The notes below the pieces were generated by a model. The model searched no databases and was not told the DNA's origin. It saw only the letters and a program-made list of their open reading frames with translations. A DNA stretch of 5,525 nt, from contig DYKH01000288.1 in NCBI GenBank assembly GCA_020722685.1, positions 1 to 5,525 of the forward strand, read 5' to 3'. Every line of letters starts with the position of its first letter. Position 1 is the first letter of the stretch. This DNA is from Caldithrix sp. (lineage in GTDB: Bacteria > KSB1 > UBA2214 > DYKH01). Shown here in pieces: positions 1-5,475 of the stretch. The position numbers and the translations under genes are program-made.

Positions 1-2608
1 TAATTTTTAAGGATTTTTTGAGGTAGTCGAGGGCGGTGTCGTAGTCGCCGCGGGCGTCATAGATTTGGCTGATATTGTTGAGGGTGGTGCCTTTATTGGT
101 TTTTTCCTCCGGTGACAATCGAGCCGCTTCATCCAAAGCATCAAGTGCGGATTGGAAGTAGTGGAGCGCAATGTCATACTGCCTAATCCTGAAAGTAATT
201 TGTCCGATTCGATTGCCGCACCACCATGGTAACTTTTCTGCCAACAGTTTTTCGACGCCATGACAAATCAGCAAGGCATCGGCGTAGAGGGCGCGACCAT
301 AATAAAAGCTCGCCAGTTGTTCGCCAATGACGTTCACCCGCTCGGCATTGCCTGCTTTCAAAAATTGCCAAAAAGCGGCGTCAAGCTCACTAATGCTGCC
401 GCGCTGCACCGTGGTATACATATAGTAATGGTAGCGTCCGGCCCGCTCGTGAAAAATTGCCTGCGGCTCTTGCAGTCGAATCCTGCGCTGCCACAAGTTT
501 TTCACCAGCGGCGGCATGAAGTAGTAGAGCAAGCTTGCCTCCCGATCCCAATAAATCTGCACCAGCGTGAGGTCTTGCAGTCGCTTCAGCTTGGGCATCA
601 ACGGGTCCCCGTATCCTTGCAGGCGCAAAGCCGTCTCGGTCACCGGCAGGGCAAAACGGTACAGGGTGGTGGCCAGATCGAGCTCTGCACCGGGCAATTG
701 CTGCCAGAGGCGATCGAAGATCAGATTTTCGGCCATTTCCCGCAATGCCTGTTCGCTGTAGGGGGTCGCAGCAGAGGTAAAGGACTCCAGATCGGCGTAA
801 GCGCGCCGCATGTTTTCCGGCTCGGCGGCAAAGGCGCGGTAGAAGAATTCCAAGGTGCGGAAGTTGCCGCCTAAGGTGCGAAACAAGAACTCCATTTGCT
901 TTTGGCTGAGATGACTCAGGCCGAGGTTGTAGCATTTGCGGATAAAGTCGTTCAAGTCGATGTCGTTGACATCAAAGACGTCCACCTCGTCTTGCAGCTC
1001 TTTTACCGGGAAGCGTCCGGTGAGAATGGTATGGATTTTCGGATGCCGAGTTGCGTGCGCAATGACGGCCAAAGTTGCTTCGTGGTCGGTGGTGAATTCC
1101 TCGCTTTCAAGGTTTTGGAAAGATTCTAAATTGTCGAATAGGAAAATCACCGGAAAAGTGTCGCCTATTTTGTCGAGCAAGAAGAACAATTGCTTCAGAT
1201 TCTGGTCGCCGAACAACTGCAAATAGTCCAGCCAGTCTTTCCGTTCATGGCGCAGACAGAACTCTTTGAGCTGGTCAAGCATGGTAGTTAGAGAAAAGCC
1301 TTTCCCTTCTTCGTTAAAGACAAAGGGGATCAAATTGGGCTGTGCCGCCAGCAGACGCTGGATGAGCTTGTGCGCCAAGGTGGTTTTGCCGATGCCCCCT
1401 TGTCCCTTGAGCAGGATTGGCTTTTTATCGGCCAAGACCGGCACGATGCGGGCCAAGTCCTCGCGCCGGCCGACAAACTGCTCGATTTCGCTTTTGGATT
1501 TTTCCATCGTGGTATTGGCGAAAATGATCCTGCTGTCTTCAGGCATCAAGCGCTCAAACTCTGCATCCCAGTTTACGATCTCCGTTTCTCCCGCGAGATA
1601 GAGATTGGGAATCATCCATTGCATGGGCAGGGTGCGTAGGTTTTGGCGGCGAATCTCTTCGGCTTCCTCCGCCCGAATTTGCTCGCGGGCGTGAGAAAAA
1701 GCTTCCGCCAAGCTTTTCTTTTCGGCCAGACGCTGGTACAAATGGGCAGCGAAGGAGGTGGCATAGGTATCGCGAATGGACAGGCCCATGCCAATGACCG
1801 CCGGAACACCTTTCTGCATGAGTGTTCCAGTTATGCCGGCCAGGGCCTTTTCATGACTGGCTTTGGCCGTTTGGCAGGAGGAGAGGATGACCAGCGGGAC
1901 AGTATGCCTGGGCTTGAGCAGCGCCTCAGCAAATTCGCGAGCCGAGGCCGGCTTTGCTCTAAGGCTCAAGTCGTTTTCCAGCAGCAAAAAGCTTTGCTTC
2001 GCCTCTGCGTCAAAAAAGCCGTGGCCGCTGAAATGCAGGATGTGATAGTCGTTGCGGTCAATTTTGCGCTTAAGGGCAGCCAACGAGCCGTTGTCGGTAA
2101 AGTCAATTTGGACTTCTCCCCGTGTGAAGAGCGGCTCAAAAGCCTGCAGAATCCGTCGCTCTTCCTCCTCAAAGTGAAGGCGACCCTCTGCCGGAAGGTC
2201 TTTGGGTGAAGAAATCATCACCAAAATCTTGAGCGGCCCTTTTGTAGGCACGATTGCTTTTGCTTCGGCGCTTTGTGAGTTTTTGCTGATTAGGAGCTGG
2301 GGGATCTCGTTAAGCGGGCGGTTGGAAACAGGGTCCAGCGCCATGCCCCAGGGCAGGTTGAGAATCTCCGCATCCGGGTGGCAAAGGTTGACGTGGAAGA
2401 AATCACCGCTCCCTGAGATTGCATTTAGAATGCCCATGAATTGTTTGTTTGCCGCGACCACCGCCGACATGTTGTCGGCAAGCTGTTGCAGCACGCGGGT
2501 GTTGAGGCTGCCGCCGTTTTCGATAAATGTAACAACTCTGGCGAAATCATCTTTGAGAGATTTGACCGTCTTTTCGGGTATTTCAAGTTGAATCTTTTGC
2601 CAAGCCAT
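1..2608 (-). CDS. CHAT protease - STAND (NB-ARC-like) ATPase - winged helix - TPR protein, C-terminus cut by window edge
   Basis: One frame stays open from the ATG at 2608 to the left edge (869 codons, no stop), so the C-terminus is missing. Domains in order: residues about 1-120 with an LPWGMALDP stretch typical of the region before CHAT domains; CHAT caspase-like protease about 125-345 with HFSGHG (His196) and ILSSCQTA (Cys245) as the catalytic pair; linker; FVGRREDL (378 on) opening an ATPase with P-loop GQGGIGKTT (Lys408), Walker B VIFLFDN (Asp492) and TGR (530-532), the usual STAND sensor position; GGNFRTLE (580 on) at the usual GxP site, with Phe replacing Pro; winged helix about 628-706; degenerate helical repeats, then at least two TPR units (about 805-869). 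The array is cut inside a repeat. A GGGGAG ribosome site sits just before the ATG, and the upstream small gene ends 9 bases away. By family knowledge such proteins are signal-activated proteases of biological conflict systems; the trigger and substrate are not visible. It is probably cytoplasmic, with no signal peptide or membrane segment. Confidence 0.93.
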   Translation of the reverse strand, partial: MAWQKIQLEIPEKTVKSLKDDFARVVTFIENGGSLNTRVLQQLADNMSAVVAANKQFMGILNAISGSGDFFHVNLCHPDAEILNLPWGMALDPVSNRPLNEIPQLLISKNSQSAEAKAIVPTKGPLKILVMISSPKDLPAEGRLHFEEEERRILQAFEPLFTRGEVQIDFTDNGSLAALKRKIDRNDYHILHFSGHGFFDAEAKQSFLLLENDLSLRAKPASAREFAEALLKPRHTVPLVILSSCQTAKASHEKALAGITGTLMQKGVPAVIGMGLSIRDTYATSFAAHLYQRLAEKKSLAEAFSHAREQIRAEEAEEIRRQNLRTLPMQWMIPNLYLAGETEIVNWDAEFERLMPEDSRIIFANTTMEKSKSEIEQFVGRREDLARIVPVLADKKPILLKGQGGIGKTTLAHKLIQRLLAAQPNLIPFVFNEEGKGFSLTTMLDQLKEFCLRHERKDWLDYLQLFGDQNLKQLFFLLDKIGDTFPVIFLFDNLESFQNLESEEFTTDHEATLAVIAHATRHPKIHTILTGRFPVKELQDEVDVFDVNDIDLNDFIRKCYNLGLSHLSQKQMEFLFRTLGGNFRTLEFFYRAFAAEPENMRRAYADLESFTSAATPYSEQALREMAENLIFDRLWQQLPGAELDLATTLYRFALPVTETALRLQGYGDPLMPKLKRLQDLTLVQIYWDREASLLYYFMPPLVKNLWQRRIRLQEPQAIFHERAGRYHYYMYTTVQRGSISELDAAFWQFLKAGNAERVNVIGEQLASFYYGRALYADALLICHGVEKLLAEKLPWWCGNRIGQITFRIRQYDIALHYFQSALDALDEAARLSPEEKTNKGTTLNNISQIYDARGDYDTALDYLKKSLKI

Positions 2609-2617
2609 AAGCTCCCC

Positions 2618-2836
2618 TTAGTCGTTGGCAGAATCGGAAAATCCAAAGCGCCTAAGAACTTCTTGATCGGGTCTTAGCCGCTGATCTATTTGCACGCGAA
2701 CGTATTTGTCGCAAAATGGGCAGTATTCTTCAATGGCACTCGGTACGCCTGTTGCCTCATCTTCAATCTCATACGTTGCCGGAAACTTGTGGCTTTTGTC
2801 AAAGGGGCAAATGACGGTATAGGTCACTTTTTTCAT
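2618..2836 (-). CDS. 72-residue zinc-ribbon-like protein (CPFC motif), middle gene of the CHAT operon
   Basis: Small protein of unrecognised family. Possible metal ligands are Cys10 and His16 in ICPFDKSHKF, and Cys39 and Cys42 in YCPFCDK, giving a C-x5-H ... C-x2-C pattern that could bind one zinc. The middle is acidic (EIEDEATG) and the C-terminus is charged and polar (RLRPDQEVLRRFGFSDS). The start is set by two signs: GGAG lies 5 bases before the ATG at 2836, and that ATG overlaps the TGA of the membrane-protein gene as ATGA, a classic translational-coupling junction. A GTG two codons upstream (2842) is in frame but less likely. The gene ends 9 bases before the CHAT ATG, and its stop region carries the CHAT ribosome site. 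The role is inferred only from position: adaptor, inhibitor or substrate of the CHAT protein. The zinc assignment is a motif-level guess. Confidence 0.85.
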   Translation of the reverse strand: MKKVTYTVICPFDKSHKFPATYEIEDEATGVPSAIEEYCPFCDKYVRVQIDQRLRPDQEVLRRFGFSDSAND

Positions 2837-3261
2837 AAGCACTCCAGCTTGGAAATGAGATAGAGAATAGCCAAAAGCAGCAAAGGCAGGAAATAAAGGA
2901 CGGTGGAAAGGATGAAACGGATTTGCTTGGTGCGAATGATTTTCGCCTGCGCAGTCTTGATGCTTTCAATGGATTTGGAGTGAAAAGCATACTTGCGCGG
3001 AAAGAGCACCAAAAAGGCGAAAAGCAAGGCCACCAACCAAGCCACCAAAGCAGCAAAAAGCCAAATGGGGCTCGCCACCCATGTAAAGAGCTTGTCGAGG
3101 GCGGTAATAATTATGGTTATGGTCAGGGAAATGATGGTTGCCAGAAACTTGGCGGCATCTTCGAGGCGGTTCGGCACTTCTTGCTGCAGCTTCCAAGAAT
3201 ATTCGAACCAACTCTTCGTTTCCGGCGGAGCAGGTGTGCCTTGAATTTCGCTATCAGCCAT
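2833..3261 (-). CDS. 142-residue membrane protein with two or three transmembrane helices, first gene of the CHAT operon
   Basis: I do not recognise the family. A polar, proline-containing N-terminus (1-16) leads into a Trp-rich amphipathic stretch (SWFEYSWKLQQEVPNRLED, 17-35). A hydrophobic helix at about 39-62 follows, then a strong one at about 65-87, a charged connecting helix with Lys/Arg at about 88-113, and a third strong helix at about 114-136, ending in KLECL. The overall plan resembles the small membrane effectors found beside STAND and SMODS conflict genes (SLATT-like layout), but I see no specific signature, so that is inference. The start at 3261 is chosen because AGGAGGG (3271-3277) lies 9 bases upstream. 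The longer frame to a TTG at 3315 would begin inside a leader hairpin and has no ribosome site. The gene overlaps the next by ATGA, implying co-translation. A pore-forming or membrane-disrupting effector released by the CHAT protease is the most attractive hypothesis. Confidence 0.88.
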   Translation of the reverse strand: MADSEIQGTPAPPETKSWFEYSWKLQQEVPNRLEDAAKFLATIISLTITIIITALDKLFTWVASPIWLFAALVAWLVALLFAFLVLFPRKYAFHSKSIESIKTAQAKIIRTKQIRFILSTVLYFLPLLLLAILYLISKLECL

Positions 3262-3303
3262 ACGGTGTTGCCCTCCTGCCAAAAGAAAGCGAAAGCGTTT
3301 TTG

Positions 3304-3324
3304 CCCTGAGCGCAAAATTCAGGG
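3304..3324 (-). promoter_or_regulatory. Hairpin in the leader of the CHAT operon
   Basis: CCCTGA (3304-3309) and TCAGGG (3319-3324) form a perfect 6-bp inverted repeat with a 9-base loop. It lies between the predicted transcription start (about 3346) and the ribosome site of the membrane-protein gene (3271-3277). It is not followed by a T-run, so it is not an intrinsic terminator. It could be an operator half-site pair or an mRNA leader structure; with only 6 bp per arm it could also be chance. Confidence 0.35.
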
Positions 3325-3352
3325 TTAACAGAAATGGTGGGCTTGCATCATT

Positions 3353-3381
3353 ATTATAGCAAAAAATAGGTAGAGAAGCAA
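3353..3381 (-). promoter_or_regulatory. Sigma-70-type promoter of the membrane protein - zinc ribbon - CHAT operon
   Basis: Reading the minus strand, TTGCTT (3381-3376) is separated by exactly 17 bases from a consensus TATAAT (3358-3353). Transcription would begin near 3346, leaving a leader of about 85 bases before the ATG at 3261. No other gene start lies between, and the three downstream genes are packed with an overlap and a 9-base gap, so this promoter probably drives all three. Confidence 0.75.
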
Positions 3382-3392
3382 CAGATGATTTT

Positions 3393-3406
3393 GGGGCTGG
3401 CGCCCC
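3393..3406. repeat. Short GC-rich hairpin next to the gene remnant
   Basis: GGGGC (3393-3397) and GCCCC (3402-3406) pair around a TGGC loop. The hairpin abuts the stop codon of the 3' gene remnant and lies just upstream of the CHAT operon promoter. On the minus strand it is followed by AAAATC rather than T residues, so it is not a canonical terminator. It could be part of a dispersed extragenic repeat, which this window cannot test. Confidence 0.4.
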
Positions 3407-3472
3407 TACCACCCAACCGTATCCCCGGTCACCTTGACATCGACCGCCTGCTTGGGATCGAACTTGAAAAGC
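3406..3472 (-). pseudogene. 3'-end remnant of a second copy of the exported NlpC/P60-like gene
   Basis: This stretch aligns without gaps to 4108-4174, the 3' end of the intact gene, with 60 of 67 positions identical including the stop codon (TAG here, TAA there). It encodes LFKFDPKQAVDVKVTGDTVG plus a final Trp and stop; the intact protein has Glu for Lys and Ile for Val, so 19 of 21 residues match. Four of the six sense-codon differences are synonymous third positions, suggesting the two sequences diverged while coding. Similarity stops at 3472, and in-frame stops lie further upstream near the end of the DUF2283 gene, so no start remains and it cannot be a gene by itself. Both copies have the same orientation and are offset by 702 bp, flanking the DUF4258/DUF2283 module. 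Confidence 0.85.
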
Positions 3473-3493
3473 AAAGTGGCGACGCTCAAGCTA

Positions 3494-3742
3494 TCAGACG
3501 GTCATCATATCGGGGATTTCTATCTTGATCTTCTTGTCTTGGGGAAATAGCTGCAATGTTACGTTCAGTAGGTCCGGCAAATTTGCCTTTTCACTGGCAT
3601 GAAGGACTTCAATACCAGCCAGTCTACCCGAAGCATCAATATCCACAAAAATATCTTTGGTAATGTCCAGAGTTCTATCAGATGCTACTCCGCTAAACCA
3701 GATGGACAAAGCGTCTGCATCTTTGTCGTATGATATTTCCAT
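3494..3742 (-). CDS. DUF2283 family protein
   Basis: The 82-residue product matches the DUF2283 pattern: MEISYDKDADALSIWF at the N-terminus (YD-x-x-x-DAL), a strand pair around residues 24-36 (TLDITKDIFVDID), then SGRLAGIEVLHAS (38-50), the hallmark G-x-x-x-GIE-x-L turn. The C-terminal third (LPDLLNVTLQLFPQDKKIKI onward) is a family-variable tail. The ATG at 3742 is preferred: GAGG lies 5 bases upstream, whereas the in-frame GTG at 3748 lies inside that site. The gene follows the DUF4258 stop by 10 bases, and this DUF4258-then-DUF2283 order is a recurrent pair in bacteria, often suspected to be a toxin-antitoxin-type module. The biochemical function of DUF2283 is not established. Here it may survive as an orphan antitoxin-like partner after damage to the upstream gene. 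Confidence 0.85.
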   Translation of the reverse strand: MEISYDKDADALSIWFSGVASDRTLDITKDIFVDIDASGRLAGIEVLHASEKANLPDLLNVTLQLFPQDKKIKIEIPDMMTV

Positions 3743-3752
3743 ATTCACCTCA

Positions 3753-3977
3753 TCAATGGGTTACCGTTATGATTCTTATTTCATCTGGTTTCGATACGTA
3801 GATAACACGCACTCTTTTGCCTGCGAAGGTTTCTATGGCCATGATCTCGTTGGCATGCGAGCCTTTCTCAAAACGATCCGGATCGTTCAAAGTGATTAGT
3901 ACCCTTTCCTTGCCTATCCGGCGAGCGGCCATTTGCCTTTTGGCGTGTTCGGTAAAGTGTACGATTTACTCATTCAT
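3753..3977 (-). pseudogene. DUF4258 family gene with a broken 5' end
   Basis: From 3962 to the TGA at 3753-3755 the frame reads VHFTEHAKRQMAARRIGKER and onward, through LNDPDRF and RVRVIYV to ITVTH. This is the DUF4258 pattern (His-Ala ... Arg-x-Met ... Arg-x-Ile ... DP-D ... a C-terminal beta-strand pair). The expected start codons do not connect. The ATG at 3977 is in frame but meets TAA at 3966-3968 after MNE. The ATG at 3973 reads MSKSYT and would join the conserved frame only if one base were added around 3950-3957. Either a nonsense change or a one-base deletion therefore inactivates the first codons. An internal ATG at 3932 would give 59 residues but loses the conserved TEHAKRQ segment, and no good ribosome site precedes it. 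DUF4258 proteins are often proposed as RelE/BrnT-like small toxins; that role is inference. Confidence 0.7.
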
Positions 3978-4011
3978 CAGCATGCAACATCTTTATGCGA
4001 AAAGGCATTGC

Positions 4012-4040
4012 AATATATCAGAAAGATGATAAGATATCAA
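4012..4040 (-). promoter_or_regulatory. Sigma-70-type promoter of the DUF4258-DUF2283 module
   Basis: On the minus strand TTGATA (4040-4035) and TATATT (4017-4012) are separated by exactly 17 bases in an A/T-rich stretch. Transcription would start near 4005, about 28 bases before the first candidate ATG of the DUF4258 gene. A weak TGATA-AGA-TATCA dyad at 4027-4039 overlaps the -35 element and could be an autoregulatory operator, as is common for toxin-antitoxin promoters, but this is speculative. Confidence 0.55.
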
Positions 4041-4048
4041 GGAATCTT

Positions 4049-4102
4049 ATTCTCGATAATCCTGGCTTCTGAAAGCCATGCGCGTACATGAGTATCGAGA
4101 AT
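4049..4102. repeat. 10-bp inverted repeat enclosing an inner hairpin
   Basis: ATTCTCGATA (4049-4058) and TATCGAGAAT (4093-4102) are perfect reverse complements 34 bases apart. Inside them TGGCTT (4063-4068) and AAGCCA (4073-4078) pair around a CTGA loop, so the segment could fold as a branched or cruciform structure. It begins 5 bases beyond the stop of the exported-protein gene. No T-run follows on either strand, so an intrinsic terminator is not supported; an RNA 3'-end processing structure, a REP-like element or the ends of a tiny mobile element are alternatives. Confidence 0.6.
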
Positions 4103-4107
4103 GCCAC

Positions 4108-4959
4108 TTACCATCCAATCGTATCCCCGGTCACCTTGACATCCACCGCCTGCTTGGGATCGAACTCAAACAGCTTGTCCAGATTTGTCAATCGAACTGC
4201 TTTGATGGTTTTGATCCTTCTTAGAGTGACCACCTGATCGCCATAGCCATTGGTCGCCTTCTGGCTGGACCAGTAGACGATTTTTTTATCTCCTTTCAAG
4301 GTGATCCAGCCGAGAAAGATCACCGAATGGCCAAAGCGCTTTTTCCAGGTGATGTTGACAAAATCCCCGGGGCGCAACTGCGCCGGGGTAATTTCTGTGC
4401 CCATGCCGGAATACTGTACCAGAGCGAACTGGCTGCCGGCGCCGTCGGCGTTCCAGTTGCCCCAGAATTTGACCAAATCCTCGCGCCGCCCGCCATCCGG
4501 CTCTTGCATACGAATGGCTTCCAGCCGATCATCGGACAGCCTTTGGGCGCCATCCGGCATGAGCAGATTGAGCGCTTCGATAAATGCAGTGTAGGTGGCG
4601 CCGCTGCAATAACTGGAATGGCGCGGCGCTTCGATGAGCGGCTTGCCGAACAATTGCAGATTGTAAGAGACCGGCGATTCCGTCGGGATGGAATCCTTGC
4701 CGGTAAAGTAACCGCCGCCATCCACGGCGTGCGCTTGCACGATGTCGATGCCCTTCAGAATCGCCGCATTGATTCCCTGCACGTACTTGCCAAAGATTTC
4801 GTAATGCTGCGTGTGGTGCGCACCCCTTGCCAAATCGGCTTCTTTGAGCATGAAATATTTACCGTCATCCGTGGTCGGTGAACTGCAGAATTGTCCGTCC
4901 TGATTACGAGCGGGTGTTGCAGCCAGACTGATGATACATGCGATAAGGAGGATGATCAT
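4108..4959 (-). CDS. Exported NlpC/P60-like (papain-fold) putative cysteine hydrolase
   Basis: The 283-residue product begins with a hydrophobic segment (MIILLIACIISLAATPA) that looks like a signal peptide cut near residue 17, so the protein probably acts in the periplasm or outside. A Cys in HSSYCSGATYTAFIEAL (Cys118), followed much later by LRPGDFVNITW and RFGHSVIFLGW (His211), reproduces the Cys-helix then GD-F ... H-S-x-I-x-L-G order of NlpC/P60 and CHAP-type amidases. YWSSQKATNGYGD (229-241) would supply the third polar residue (Ser or Gln). The N-terminal domain (20-100) is unrecognised. Start: AAGGA (4966-4970) is 6 bases before the ATG at 4959. An in-frame ATG at 5004 would add 15 residues with basic ones, improving the signal peptide n-region, but has no ribosome site. 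The substrate is unknown; peptidoglycan peptide bonds are the family default. Its last 21 codons recur as a remnant at 3406-3472. Confidence 0.8.
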   Translation of the reverse strand: MIILLIACIISLAATPARNQDGQFCSSPTTDDGKYFMLKEADLARGAHHTQHYEIFGKYVQGINAAILKGIDIVQAHAVDGGGYFTGKDSIPTESPVSYNLQLFGKPLIEAPRHSSYCSGATYTAFIEALNLLMPDGAQRLSDDRLEAIRMQEPDGGRREDLVKFWGNWNADGAGSQFALVQYSGMGTEITPAQLRPGDFVNITWKKRFGHSVIFLGWITLKGDKKIVYWSSQKATNGYGDQVVTLRRIKTIKAVRLTNLDKLFEFDPKQAVDVKVTGDTIGW

Positions 4960-5054
4960 TGAAAGTCCTTTGAATTGATGATTGCCGGAGCAAAGGCGGT
5001 TCATTTGAATAATGCGTGTTCATGTGAGGCTTGAGCAACATCGTACCATCGCGA

Positions 5055-5084
5055 AAGAGCCAAATATCAAAATGAAAGGCTCTT
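5055..5084. repeat. 7-bp inverted repeat with 16-base A-rich loop
   Basis: AAGAGCC (5055-5061) and GGCTCTT (5078-5084) are perfect reverse complements. The loop is AAATATCAAAATGAAA, one occurrence of the A-rich word that recurs through this spacer. The structure lies about 100 bases upstream of the exported-protein start, so it may be in that gene's leader or promoter region. Confidence 0.45.
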
Positions 5085-5440
5085 CCGGAAAATGCGTACC
5101 TGCTATTCACTTTCTCTCGGTGTCCGAGTAGCCTTCCTGCAAATATCAAACATTAAAACTCAAAATGACATATCAAAATCCAAAATGTGCCTGGCAGAAG
5201 TGGCCTGAAGATAAATCCTCATTCACAAATAGAATCGTTTCTCAAAAGATAAGCTTTCTCATACCCGGCCCATTTTGCGCAGGTCGAAGCATGTCTCAAA
5301 TCCACTCTATCTAATGCCTCGAAAAGCCAGCTATAAGAGTTGACGAACAACATCCAATGACTCAACGAGGCAGATTTGCAGAGCTCGGAAGGATCGAAAA
5401 TCTTAGTTTATCCTTTGGGCATCATAGACACGTCCACATT

Positions 5441-5475
5441 TTTGCATTTTGATTTGTCAGTTTGCATTTTGATTT
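5441..5475. repeat. 15-base direct repeat, period 20
   Basis: TTTGCATTTTGATTT occurs at 5441-5455 and again at 5461-5475, separated by GTCAG. The reverse complement of its core (ATCAAAATG) recurs at 5065-5073, with close relatives at 5160-5187 (CTCAAAATG, ATCAAAATC, CCAAAATG). There are only two tandem units. Confidence 0.7.

Noticed and set aside
260..874. Long plus-strand open frame (204 codons)
   Set aside because: It lies antisense to the winged-helix and TPR part of the CHAT gene, has no recognisable motif or ribosome site, and the minus frame carries coherent domains throughout.
390..935. Minus-strand open frame of 181 codons in another frame
   Set aside because: It is an out-of-frame shadow of the CHAT gene. 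The codon frame set by the ATG at 2608 also gives the P-loop at 1387 and the TPR codons at the left edge, so there is no frameshift.
1643..2209. Plus-strand open frame (188 codons)
   Set aside because: It is antisense to the CHAT protease domain containing His196 and Cys245; no support of its own.
2833..3315. Longer form of the membrane protein starting with TTG at 3315
   Set aside because: The extra 18 residues are basic and unlike a conserved domain, the TTG lies in the leader hairpin, and the ATG at 3261 has an AGGAGGG site.
3393..3406. GC-rich hairpin as an intrinsic terminator
   Set aside because: On neither strand is the stem followed by a T-run.
4327..4881. Plus-strand open frame (184 codons) opposite the exported-protein gene
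   Set aside because: The minus strand has a signal peptide, ribosome site and Cys/His motifs. The plus frame reads as low-complexity antisense translation.
4904..5149. Minus-strand open frame (81 codons) overlapping the exported-protein start
   Set aside because: It is out of frame with the signal peptide, has no domain pattern, and ends inside the real gene.
5219..5353. Possible 44-codon minus-strand gene (MLFVNSYSWLFEALDRV...)
   Set aside because: The frame stays open for about 60 codons, but it has no ribosome site and no recognisable family. It could be a decayed fragment; not enough to call.
5441..5475. Direct repeats as a CRISPR array
   Set aside because: The repeat is only 15 bases with a 5-base spacer and two units, and no cas genes are present.
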